From Halobellus rarus (GTDB taxonomy: Archaea; Halobacteriota; Halobacteria; Halobacteriales; Haloferacaceae), in the NCBI RefSeq assembly GCF_024494595.1, contig NZ_JANHDI010000006.1:229398-293397 (forward strand): DNA of 64,000 nucleotides, given 5' to 3'. The notes beneath the pieces are model-generated. The model was not told the DNA's origin, did no database searches, and saw nothing but the letters and a program-made list of their open reading frames with translations. The position numbers were made by a program, and so were the translations under genes. Below, piece by piece: positions 8,511 through 16,887 of this stretch. Each line of letters starts with the position of its first letter. The stretch's first letter is position 1.

Positions 8511-10604
8511 TTATTTTTCCGGAGGCGAACGCGGGAACGAGCAGAGGTCTGCTCGACCCGTCGCGACGAGCGTGTTTACTTTGTCGAGTGAAGTCGTCGC
8601 TACGGTGGCGAGGGTGGCGATCCCAGTTTCGTTTCGGATGTCGTCGCTGAAATCACTCGGTCCCTTTTGGTCGACCTCGCGTCCGCTCGTCGAGACGTCG
8701 ACGGGTGCGACCAAATCGCACCCTGCCCGGTCGAGTCGGCAGACGAGGTCGAAGGCGACCTGGAGTGAGACACCGTCGCCATCGCCGTCCGAAACCGGGA
8801 GCGAAACCCCGAGCAGTCGGTCGGCCGGCCACGCCTCAGCGACCGCTTCGACGACCGCTAGGGGGAATCGAACGCCCTCGGCGGGAGGGGCGTCCGACCG
8901 AGTGAGAGCGTCACCGAGCAGCGATTCCGGGCCTGCGTCGAGGAAGAGGCAGTCGAATCCGGCGTCCCTCGCGCGCCGTGCGGCCGCGGCGAAATCTTCG
9001 GTGATGTCCTCTCGGTCACTCGCGGTCATCTCGTCGATCCGGAACGCGCCCGGTCGAGCGGGGAACTCGTCTGTGAGCCGCGGCGCCCACGTGGATTCCC
9101 GCTCCACCAGTTCACCGCGCCCGAAGAGTCGGGGCTCACGGGCCCCGTTCGCACCGGCGTGATGCAGTCGTGCGCCGGCAGTGACGTTATCGGGAATGGA
9201 AGCCAATTCCTCGCTCCAGGCTTCGACATGCTCGTCGTCGTACAGTCCCGGCGTCCCGGTGGTCGATCGCCCCTCGGGTGCCACGGCGAGCGGCTGGGTG
9301 AGTAGCAATCCTGGCTCTTCTGCGCCCGCCTCGACGAACGTCGATCGCTGCGCGTTCGACGGCGTCCCGTCTACCGCCGAAAACGAGGGTTCGAGCGGTC
9401 GGACAAATCGGTTCGGGAGTTCGAGGTCCCCGATCCGCGCCGGCTGGTACGCGGGTTCGACGACCCCATCGCCCGAGGTCTCGGCCGCGAACCACTCGTC
9501 GAAGGCGCTGATGAATGAGGGATCTCGACGCTTCAGGCTCCCGTACGTGAGCCGCCCGCTGCGCGTGAGGTGGTGGACAGCGAACTGGCGGGGGGCCAGA
9601 TCGTAGTAGCGCGCGACGTCCTCGAAGTGGATCCGACTCCGTTCGGCGGCCGACATCAGCGCCTTCACGAACGGCTTCCGGGAGGATTCGTACGTCGAGA
9701 GCGCACTCTCGACGTCGCTGTGCTCCTCGAACGCTTCCATCAGGCCGATCGCGTCCTCCATCGCGAGCGTGGTGCCCGATCCGATGGAGTAGTGAGCCGT
9801 GTGTGCAGCGTCACCGAGGAGCACCATATTCTCGTGATGCCAGTGTTCGTTCGTGACCGTCTCGAAGGTCCGCCACTGGTCCTGTTGGGAGAGGAGCGAG
9901 TGGCCGCCGAGGTGATCGGCGAACACGTCTTCGAGGTACCCGAGGTACTCCGACTCGCTGGCCTCGGCGAGTCCGGACCGTTCCCACGTTTCGGCGTCGC
10001 AGTCGACGATGAACGTGCTCGTCGGACTCGGATAGGTGTGGGCACACCAGAGACCGTCGTCGTTCTCGACGAAGATGTGCGTGAGCGCCTCGAAGTCCTG
10101 CTCCGTCCCGAACCACGAGAACCTCGCCTCTCCCTCTGCGACGTCCGTCCCGAACTCCTCGGCGAATGCGTCGCGGGCGCGGCTGTGAATCCCGTCGGCG
10201 AAGATGCACAGATCAGATCCCTCCGCGAGCGCACCGGGATCCGTGATCTCTGTCTCGAACTGGAGGTCCACGCCGACGTCCCGACAGCGCTCCTGGAGCA
10301 CGCGGAGGAGATCCGTCCGCATCATACTCGCGAACGTGTTGCCGCCGCAGCGGAAGCGCTCGCCGTCCGTCCGGATGTCGAACGGGTCCCAGCGCTCGAA
10401 CGCCTCCGTGATCGCCTCGTGGGAGGGGCCGTCCGCCTCGGCGAGGTTCGAGATGGTTCGGTCCGGGAAGACGATGCCCCAGCCGTACGTCACGTCCGGC
10501 GGATTTCGCTCGTACACGGTGACGTCCCAGTCGGGGTGTGCTCGCTTCAATAGCAGGCTCGCGTACAGTCCGCCTGGGCCGCCGCCGATGGTGTTGACTT
10601 TCAT
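8511..10604 (-). CDS. FAD monooxygenase fused to old-yellow-enzyme-like half (salicylyl-/anthraniloyl-CoA hydroxylase type)
   Basis: 697 residues in two parts. Residues 1-390 are a class A flavin monooxygenase: GGGPGG at 7-12, the YGWGIVFPDRT segment near 40-50, and GDAAH at 264-268 for FAD binding. Residues 395-697 resemble an old-yellow-enzyme barrel (GDLELPNRFV, ARLHHAGANG, EMTASDREDI). This fusion is the layout of anthraniloyl-CoA monooxygenase/reductase and of salicylyl-CoA 5-hydroxylases. The aryl-acid ligase at 12669 could supply the CoA ester. The OYE half is odd: the usual substrate loop (AHGYLL and FLSP in the family) is missing, and the chain stops just after GRADLC inside AT-rich DNA. 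Reductase function may therefore be lost. Substrate is inferred. Confidence 0.8.
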   Translation of the reverse strand: MKVNTIGGGPGGLYASLLLKRAHPDWDVTVYERNPPDVTYGWGIVFPDRTISNLAEADGPSHEAITEAFERWDPFDIRTDGERFRCGGNTFASMMRTDLLRVLQERCRDVGVDLQFETEITDPGALAEGSDLCIFADGIHSRARDAFAEEFGTDVAEGEARFSWFGTEQDFEALTHIFVENDDGLWCAHTYPSPTSTFIVDCDAETWERSGLAEASESEYLGYLEDVFADHLGGHSLLSQQDQWRTFETVTNEHWHHENMVLLGDAAHTAHYSIGSGTTLAMEDAIGLMEAFEEHSDVESALSTYESSRKPFVKALMSAAERSRIHFEDVARYYDLAPRQFAVHHLTRSGRLTYGSLKRRDPSFISAFDEWFAAETSGDGVVEPAYQPARIGDLELPNRFVRPLEPSFSAVDGTPSNAQRSTFVEAGAEEPGLLLTQPLAVAPEGRSTTGTPGLYDDEHVEAWSEELASIPDNVTAGARLHHAGANGAREPRLFGRGELVERESTWAPRLTDEFPARPGAFRIDEMTASDREDITEDFAAAARRARDAGFDCLFLDAGPESLLGDALTRSDAPPAEGVRFPLAVVEAVAEAWPADRLLGVSLPVSDGDGDGVSLQVAFDLVCRLDRAGCDLVAPVDVSTSGREVDQKGPSDFSDDIRNETGIATLATVATTSLDKVNTLVATGRADLCSFPRSPPEK

Positions 10605-10730
10605 AACTCTGTCGTGATAGGTGCTCGGTGTGTAATTCGTCGCAGTCGATTGCGGTTCGGAAGTCGTCGATCGCTAGTCGTTCGAGCGCTGAACGATTCG
10701 TCCGGTCGTCGATCGAATCGCGCGGGGCTG

Positions 10731-12212
10731 TTACCAGACGTGTTCGAATAGCTCCTCGTACTGTTCCAACTTATCTTTGGGGGGTTTCCCCGTGGCGTAG
10801 GCGACGACGATCATCAGGATTACTTGCGAGAGCAAGACCGGAACGAACGGCAGGAAGCCGAACGTGAGACTGTTCGGTAGGAGGCCGAGTTCGAACGCCC
10901 AGATGCCGACGAATCCCCAGATTAGACCCGCGTACGCCGAGTACTTGTTGGACCGACGCCAGTAGAACGCCGAACAGATCGGGAAGAACATCAACCCGAA
11001 TCCGGAGAAGGCGAACGTCGCTGTGTCGACGATACTGTCACGGGTGACCATCGCTCCGACGAAGGCCGCGACGAAGATGAGAATCAGGAACCCACGCGTG
11101 TAGTAGACCTCTCGGTACTCGCTGATGTTGAAGAACTCTTTGAGGACGTCCTCGGTGAAGAACGTGCTCAGCGTGAGCACCTGACCGTCGAGACTGGACA
11201 TCAGCGCCGCGAGGATGCCCGCGAGTGCGAACCCGACGACCCACACCGGCAGGAGTTCGCCGACGAGCGTCGGGAGGATGAAGTCGGGATTCGCCAGGTC
11301 GGGGAACTGCGCGATGCCCCAAAAGCCGAGTAACACCGCCGGCGTCCACACGACGATGACGGCGATCGGGTAGAGCACGGCCGTCTGCTGAAGGTTCTTG
11401 ACTGACTTCGCCGTCATATAACGGACGAAGAGGTGCGGGAACATAAACGCCCCAAAGGCGACGATGAGTCCCTGTGAGAACCAGGATCGGGGCTGGAACG
11501 GTGGGATACCGCCACGGTTCAGGAGGACCCCGTCGTTGATCTGTGCGACCGCCTGCGTCGCGCTGTCGAATCCCCCGATCCGGGTGGGAACCCAGAGGAA
11601 CATCGCGAGCAGAAACACGATGAACACCGCCCCCTGGAACGCGTTCGTCCAGCCGGTCCCGCGCATCCCCCCTTGGTACACGTACCCGCCGACGACGACG
11701 AGGACGATCGCGGCTCCCAGCCAATACGGAACGAGTCCGTTCGTGAGCGCTTCGAAGACGATGCCACCGCCCTGCACGCCGACGAGGATGTAGGGGATCG
11801 TCCAGATGGTGAACATCACCATCGCTAGGACGCCGAGATACTCCGCGTCCCAGCGGTGGTTGATGATCTGTGCGGGCGTGATGTGACCGAACTCCTTGCC
11901 CACCATCCAGATGCGGTACCCCACGGTCATCAGGAAGACCGGGAACAGGAACGCGAAGAGGACGACGAAGAACCCGAACGCGCCCGCACCGGCGCTGTAG
12001 GCCAGACCGGGCGCGCCGATCATCACCACCGCGGTCATATTCGTCGCGAAGAGGGCGGCCAGGAGAATGATCGTACTGAACGACCGATCGGCCATCAAGT
12101 AGTCCTCGCGGGACGTTCCAGTCGCCCGAGCGGCGAGGTGGCCCACCCCGAGTACGATGAGCAGGTAGACGGTCGTGATCGCGACGACGAGGAGGTTCGA
12201 TCCCGACGCCAT
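10731..12212 (-). CDS. Sodium:solute symporter (SSS family)
   Basis: A 493-residue inner-membrane carrier with about 13 hydrophobic helices, starting GSNLLVVAITTVYLLIVLGV. It follows the SSS (TC 2.A.21) pattern: the unwound first-core helix around AALFATNMTAVVMIGAPG, GWTNAFQGAVFIVFLL in the middle, and the SSLDGQVLTLSTFFTED segment of core helix 8. It should import an organic substrate with sodium. Its start ATG overlaps the TGA of the small membrane protein upstream (TGATG), so the two are co-translated. Between a monooxygenase and an aryl-acid ligase, uptake of an aromatic acid is the natural reading, though the sequence does not fix the substrate. Confidence 0.93.
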   Translation of the reverse strand: MASGSNLLVVAITTVYLLIVLGVGHLAARATGTSREDYLMADRSFSTIILLAALFATNMTAVVMIGAPGLAYSAGAGAFGFFVVLFAFLFPVFLMTVGYRIWMVGKEFGHITPAQIINHRWDAEYLGVLAMVMFTIWTIPYILVGVQGGGIVFEALTNGLVPYWLGAAIVLVVVGGYVYQGGMRGTGWTNAFQGAVFIVFLLAMFLWVPTRIGGFDSATQAVAQINDGVLLNRGGIPPFQPRSWFSQGLIVAFGAFMFPHLFVRYMTAKSVKNLQQTAVLYPIAVIVVWTPAVLLGFWGIAQFPDLANPDFILPTLVGELLPVWVVGFALAGILAALMSSLDGQVLTLSTFFTEDVLKEFFNISEYREVYYTRGFLILIFVAAFVGAMVTRDSIVDTATFAFSGFGLMFFPICSAFYWRRSNKYSAYAGLIWGFVGIWAFELGLLPNSLTFGFLPFVPVLLSQVILMIVVAYATGKPPKDKLEQYEELFEHVW

Positions 12213-12502
12213 CAGCGATCACTCCCCCCAGTGGCCGAGTCGCTCGCGCTGTCGCCGGCGGTCGGTTCGTGTTCCGACGGCGGTTCGGGAGCGACGAGGT
12301 ACATCACGGCCAGGATGGCAGTCCCGACTAGGAGGTACGCGACGTCGTACGCGATCTGAACCGGGATCCAGCCCAGAATCAGCGTCTGTGAACTCATCAG
12401 CCCGAAGAGTTCGCTCTGGTGGAGCACGACCATCGCCAGTACGGCCCCCAAAAGCGCGATCCGGACCGGCCGCTTCGGTGTCCAAAAGCTATCGCCTATC
12501 AT
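12212..12502 (-). CDS. Small two-helix membrane protein, symporter partner (DUF3311-like)
   Basis: A 96-residue protein with two transmembrane helices, roughly residues 15-35 (IALLGAVLAMVVLHQ) and 50-75 (VAYLLVGTAILAVMYLVAP), and a hydrophilic Ser/Asp/Gly-rich C-terminal tail. Small proteins of this size often precede SSS transporters and are thought to help assembly or activity. Here the stop overlaps the symporter start. The ATG at 12502 is preferred; a GTG five codons upstream is possible. The intergenic stretch before it holds a 14-base palindrome and faces the divergent ligase gene. Confidence 0.8.
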   Translation of the reverse strand: MIGDSFWTPKRPVRIALLGAVLAMVVLHQSELFGLMSSQTLILGWIPVQIAYDVAYLLVGTAILAVMYLVAPEPPSEHEPTAGDSASDSATGGSDR

Positions 12503-12546
12503 GGTAACGGAAGCCACGTTTCGAATAGGTACACTTGAATCTATCT

Positions 12547-12560
12547 ATAACGTACGTTAT
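12547..12560. promoter_or_regulatory. Perfect 14-bp palindrome, candidate operator
   Basis: ATAACGTACGTTAT is a perfect palindrome in the divergent promoter region between the symporter pair (minus) and the ligase (plus), 44 bases upstream of the symporter pair's start. A related site with the same ACGTACGT centre lies at 15616-15635 between the two IclR genes. Confidence 0.55.
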
Positions 12561-12668
12561 CGATCACGGGATCGCACCGCAAAGCAGGGAGACGAGCCGC
12601 GGGAGGATTCCGTGTGACGTCGACACTATAATTTTATCACGCTGGGTCCGATACGTGGTTCCGTATCA

Positions 12669-14378
12669 ATGACCGCAGGCGATCCTATGGAGCCGACATC
12701 GTTAGCCGGATACGTGCCGTTCGACGAGGAGCGACAGCGTCAGTACGTCGAAGAGGGGTACTGGCGAGAGACGACGTTCCACGAGGTGCTCGACGAACAC
12801 GCCGAGGCGCACCCCGACCGGACGGCGCTCGTCGGTCCGAACCGAGAGCTCACCTACGGGGAACTCGCAGCGAGCACCCGACAGATCGCGTCCTATCTCG
12901 CCGGCGAACTGGGCTTGCGTCCAAACGAACGCGTCGTGTTTCAGCTGCCGAACTGCTCGGAGTTCGTGGAGACGTTTCTCGCCTGTTCCCGTATCGGCGT
13001 CGTCCCGGTGATGGTGCTTCCGCGCCACCGCGAGGCCGAGGCGAACCACGTCGTCGAGTTGACCGACGCCCGCGCGTACGTCGTCGACCACGATCGCTAC
13101 CCGAACCGGTTCGACTTCGTCGGCCTCGCAGACGACGTCCGCGCCGCTCACGACTCCCTCGAACACGTCATCGCGGTCACCGACGACGGGGCCGCCGAGC
13201 TCGACGAATGTGTGACTTTCGGGTCGATGCGAGACGAGCGGTGGGTGAACACGTACGGGGAGCAGGTGGTCGAAACTGACGTCGACCCGGCGAATCCGGG
13301 CGTGATGCTCCTCTCGGGGGGCACCACCGGGTTACCGAAGGCGATTCCACGGACCCACAACGACTACGTGTTCCAGTGGGAACGGATGGCCGAGGTGGCC
13401 GGAGTCGAGACGGACTGGATCGCGTTCCCGAGCGTCCCGATCGGCCACAACGCGTCGTTGAACTGCATCGTCGGTGCCGCGCTGTGGGAAGGCGCGACCG
13501 TTGCCGTCGAACCCGTCTTGAAACCGGAACATCTGATGGACTTCATCGAACGCGTCGACGGGAGTTACACGCTTCCGATGCCCACCCAGATCCTCGACAT
13601 TCTTGATCACCCCGACGTCGACGAGTACGACTTGACCTCCCTCGAAGTGCTCGTCAGCGGCGGGCAGAAAGTCCCGCCCGCAGTGGTCGAACGGGCGGTC
13701 GAGCGCTGGGACGTCGGGTTCTGCAACATCTTCGGGATGGCGGAAGGGCCCCTGATTTGCTCCCGCCCGGAAGACGAGCTGGCGGTACAAGCCCACACGG
13801 TCGGCCGCCCAATCGCACCCGAGGCCGACGAGGTCCGTATCGTGGGTCCCGACCGAGAAGAGAACCTCGACACCGGAGAGGCGGGAGAACTCGCCGTTCG
13901 CGGACCGGGGTACTTCACCGGATACTTCCGTAACGACGAGGAGAACGCGGAGAACTTCTCGGTGGACGGCTGGTTCTTCACCGAGGACGTCCTCGCGCGT
14001 CGCCCGGACGGGAACCTCGAAGTGTACGGCCGAATGAAGGATACGATCATCCGCGGAGGCGAGAACATCTACGCACCTGGTGTCGAGGACGAACTCATCG
14101 AACACCCGAAGATCGCAAACGTCGCTGTCGTCGCCATTCCAGACGATCGACTCGGAGAACGACCCGCGGCCGTCGTCGAGTTAGCTGAGGGGGCCGAGGA
14201 CGTTTCGGTCGATGAGTTGTCGTCGTTTCTCGACGAACGGGGTATCGCCGTATTCAAGCGACCGGAACGACTCGCCGTGCTCCCGTCGCTCCCCCGGACT
14301 GAAGTCGGGAAAATCGAAAAGAAAGCCCTCGAGGACCGCATCGGCGATCTGTTCGAGGCGTCCAACGACGATCAGTAA
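12669..14378 (+). CDS. Aryl-acid AMP/CoA ligase (2,3-dihydroxybenzoate/salicylate type)
   Basis: A 569-residue ANL-superfamily enzyme that should adenylate an aromatic carboxylate and, probably, pass it to CoA. Motifs in order: the N-terminal SLAGYVPFDEERQRQYVEEG typical of DhbE-like ligases, the P-loop LLSGGTTGLPKAIPRTH (about residues 217-233), NIFGMAEG (A5), and the hinge/A8 loop YGRMKDTIIRGGENI. The near-C-terminal catalytic lysine lies in RTEVGKIEKKAL. Length fits the family. With the flavin monooxygenase at 8511 and the symporter, salicylate or anthranilate activation to the CoA thioester is the best inference; a carrier-protein-loading ligase is the alternative, but no carrier protein is nearby. 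It diverges from the symporter operon across a palindrome. Confidence 0.88.
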   Translation: MTAGDPMEPTSLAGYVPFDEERQRQYVEEGYWRETTFHEVLDEHAEAHPDRTALVGPNRELTYGELAASTRQIASYLAGELGLRPNERVVFQLPNCSEFVETFLACSRIGVVPVMVLPRHREAEANHVVELTDARAYVVDHDRYPNRFDFVGLADDVRAAHDSLEHVIAVTDDGAAELDECVTFGSMRDERWVNTYGEQVVETDVDPANPGVMLLSGGTTGLPKAIPRTHNDYVFQWERMAEVAGVETDWIAFPSVPIGHNASLNCIVGAALWEGATVAVEPVLKPEHLMDFIERVDGSYTLPMPTQILDILDHPDVDEYDLTSLEVLVSGGQKVPPAVVERAVERWDVGFCNIFGMAEGPLICSRPEDELAVQAHTVGRPIAPEADEVRIVGPDREENLDTGEAGELAVRGPGYFTGYFRNDEENAENFSVDGWFFTEDVLARRPDGNLEVYGRMKDTIIRGGENIYAPGVEDELIEHPKIANVAVVAIPDDRLGERPAAVVELAEGAEDVSVDELSSFLDERGIAVFKRPERLAVLPSLPRTEVGKIEKKALEDRIGDLFEASNDDQ

Positions 14379-14816
14379 GCTCGCGACGTTTCCACTGTCG
14401 CATTCCGGTTCCATTCGGTAGCGTCCGTCACCGATTCTCAGTTAACCCGTTTGTCGTGCGATCACGGAGGTCAAAGACTCCCAGGCGACACCACTACTCC
14501 GTCGACCAGCGGTCACGCGTTTCCCCAGGCAATAACGTGTAAGTCGGTATCAATCCACAGTGTGCAACAACGCGGTAGACTGGTGTTCGGAATCTCTGAG
14601 GTCGAACTAACCTGCTTTCCGAATTCTTACACCTCGATATTTATAAATTATAGATACTTGGCCGAATATATCCAATAGCGGCTCCGACAGCGGACAGAGC
14701 TTGAATTCCTTTTGACGGAATGCGGTGGGGAATGAGCGTAAACGATGATGAAGAACCCATCGTTCGTTGCACGAGGCGGAACAAATTTGTGGGAGACGAC
14801 CGTACGAAAAGGTAGA
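14379..14816. other. Intergenic upstream of IclR regulator
   Basis: 438 bases without a gene. Bases 14630-14670 are AT-rich. A perfect 10-base palindrome, ACAAATTTGT, at 14781-14790 falls where the TATA box of the following IclR gene is expected (about 30 bases before its ATG), so it could be both promoter and autoregulatory site. Confidence 0.45.
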
Positions 14817-15581
14817 ATGCGAGAGCCAACCGGGGACACGATCAAGTCGGACGAAACTCTTCTCGAGATACTGGAAGCGCTGCACAGCCTCGACGAATCC
14901 ACGCTCACGGCGATCGCAGACGAGGTCGACGTCTCGAAGAGCACTGTCCATCGCCACCTGGAGACGCTGCGCGCGCGCAGATTCGTCTCGAAGGGAGACG
15001 AGGAGTACCGGCTCGGATTAGAATTCCTCCGATTCGGTGGGGCTGCGCGGGAGCGCTATCCGTTTCACCGGCAGTCGAAATCGATCGTCCAGCAGGTGGC
15101 AGATCAAACCGGCGAGTTCGTCGGATTCCTCGTCGAAGAACAAGGCGTCGGGACCTTCATATACTGCGAGATGGGAACGGAGGGTGTTCCATCGGAGGCG
15201 AAGGTCGGGCAGAACCTGTTGCTTCACCAATCCGCGTCGGGAAAGGCGATTCTCGCACACCTCCCCGCCGAACGGAGGTCGAGGATCCTCGATCAGTACG
15301 GGCTCCCGCCACGCACGGACGAGACGTTGACCGATCGAGCGACGTTGCTGGACGACTTGGACGAGATCCGAGAACGTGGCTACGCCTTCGCCCACGAGGA
15401 GTACACCGACGGGTTGCGGGCCGTCGCAGCCCCCGCCTTCGATGCCGACGGAACCGTTATCGGAAGTCTGGTCGTCGCCGGTCCGATCCACCGAATGCGA
15501 GGCGAACGCTTCGAGACCGATCTCCCCGAACTCGTGACAGGAGCCGTCAAGGAGTTTCAACTCACTATCTCGTACGCCTGA
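14817..15581 (+). CDS. IclR family transcriptional regulator (1 of 4)
   Basis: A 254-residue regulator. The N-terminal winged helix (about residues 10-65) shows ILEALHSLDESTLTAIADEV and SKSTVHRHLETLRARRFV, the classic IclR recognition helix. The C-terminal effector domain holds QSASGKAILAHLP and the GYAFAHEEYTDGLRAVAAP motif. IclR proteins bind small catabolic metabolites and palindromic operators. ATG 14817 is preferred over longer upstream starts because the family begins near this point. Placed after the aryl-acid ligase on the same strand, it most likely controls the ligase/symporter/monooxygenase set. Confidence 0.93.
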   Translation: MREPTGDTIKSDETLLEILEALHSLDESTLTAIADEVDVSKSTVHRHLETLRARRFVSKGDEEYRLGLEFLRFGGAARERYPFHRQSKSIVQQVADQTGEFVGFLVEEQGVGTFIYCEMGTEGVPSEAKVGQNLLLHQSASGKAILAHLPAERRSRILDQYGLPPRTDETLTDRATLLDDLDEIRERGYAFAHEEYTDGLRAVAAPAFDADGTVIGSLVVAGPIHRMRGERFETDLPELVTGAVKEFQLTISYA

Positions 15582-16037
15582 CTCGATCGGCCGACCGAGC
15601 CCGAAACGAACGCGGTAACATACGTACGTTTGTTATGTACATAGTTGCATCGAGAACGCGAGTCCAGTTCGAGATAATCGAACTATTTGTCGAACCTTGG
15701 AACGTCACCGTTTAGACAATATCGTCTCGAATACGTGATCTAGAGCAGGTATCAATCGAGATCCTGTATCAGTTTCCGTTATTTAACCAAATAGTTTGTG
15801 AATTCCGAAGTATACGTCCAAATGTTGTCTCGGGAAACCGCGACCGTATCAGTGAACGGGATCTGACAGAATGCCGTGAAGCGGCCTCAATGCAGTAGCA
15901 CGCCCTAGAGAGCGGTACGGCGGTGACTGCAAAACCGTGCTGGAGTTCCCCCCGGCTACGACCGATCTTTCAAGGCCCGAACTTCAAAGTTCGGATATGC
16001 GAAATTTTTATATTCGCGTGTGAGCGTGTTGGTACCA
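15582..16037. promoter_or_regulatory. Regulatory intergenic region between two IclR genes
   Basis: 456 bases without a gene. Three signals stand out. TAACA-T-ACGTACGT-T-TGTTA at 15616-15635 is a palindrome apart from one central T/T pair on each side, sharing its core with 12547-12560. CCGAACTT-CA-AAGTTCGG at 15977-15994 is a perfect inverted repeat. A strong TATA box (TTTTTATA) at 16005-16012 serves the next IclR gene, about 28 bases before its ATG. Confidence 0.6.
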
Positions 16038-16832
16038 ATGACCGAGAACGAATCGATCGTGAAGACGACGCAAACGTCGCTGGAAATGCTCTCGACGATC
16101 CGTGAAATCGGCGGCGCACGGACGAACGAGATCGTCGAAGCACACGACGTCGCCAAGAGCACGGCTCACAAGCACCTCACGACGCTCGAACGGGCAGGAT
16201 ACCTGCGGAAGGTCGGCGAGCGATACTACATCGGTTACAAGTTCCTGAACCTCGGCGAGTACGCCCGCGAGCAGTGGTCCTGGTTCTCGGCCGTCAAAGC
16301 GGCCGTCGAGGAACTGGCCGAGCGGACCGAAGAGGAGTGCGACTTCGTCGTCGACGACCACGGTCGGGTCATCACGGTCGTCGAGTCGTATCACAAGTGG
16401 GCGAAGTACGGGAGTGACGACGGTACGAAGCGATATCGGGCGAACATCGGTACCTACTACCCGATGCACGCGACCGGATCCGGCCTCGCGATCCTCGCGT
16501 CCTATCCGCGGGACCGAGTCGAAGCGATCGTCGACGACACGGGGCTTCCCGCAGTCACGGAGCAGACAATCACGTCGCGTGCGGAACTGTTCGAGGAACT
16601 GGATCGGGTCGACGAGCGGGGATACGCCATCGGAGATCGGTACTACACGGATGGGCTCCGAAGCGTCGGAAAGGTGGTAACCGGAGCCGACGGAACCGCG
16701 GTGGGTGCGCTCAGCGTCTCGGGGCCGACATACCGGATCGACGGATCGGTGCTCGACACAGAGATCCCGCGGGCGCTGGAGGACGTGGCCGACTCGCTGG
16801 AGTCCGAACTCGCGGACGCGTCCCGGACGTAG
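16038..16832 (+). CDS. IclR family transcriptional regulator (2 of 4)
   Basis: A 264-residue IclR protein. The winged helix spans about residues 12-70 (MLSTIREIGGARTNEIVEAH then AKSTAHKHLTTLERAGYL). The effector domain holds PMHATGSGLAILASYP and DRYYTDGLRSVGKVVTG. ATG 16038 is chosen over an upstream GTG because the TATA box at 16005-16012 puts transcription start almost on this codon (leaderless). The perfect inverted repeat at 15977-15994 abuts the TATA box and is a candidate autoregulatory operator. It is convergent with the iron alcohol dehydrogenase and probably controls that gene and its divergent aldehyde dehydrogenase partner, or the aromatic cluster upstream. Confidence 0.93.
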   Translation: MTENESIVKTTQTSLEMLSTIREIGGARTNEIVEAHDVAKSTAHKHLTTLERAGYLRKVGERYYIGYKFLNLGEYAREQWSWFSAVKAAVEELAERTEEECDFVVDDHGRVITVVESYHKWAKYGSDDGTKRYRANIGTYYPMHATGSGLAILASYPRDRVEAIVDDTGLPAVTEQTITSRAELFEELDRVDERGYAIGDRYYTDGLRSVGKVVTGADGTAVGALSVSGPTYRIDGSVLDTEIPRALEDVADSLESELADASRT

Positions 16833-16887
16833 GCCGCTTGGTCCCTATCGGGCGCGAACGGTGGAGTGAAAGATAGCGGGAGGGGGC

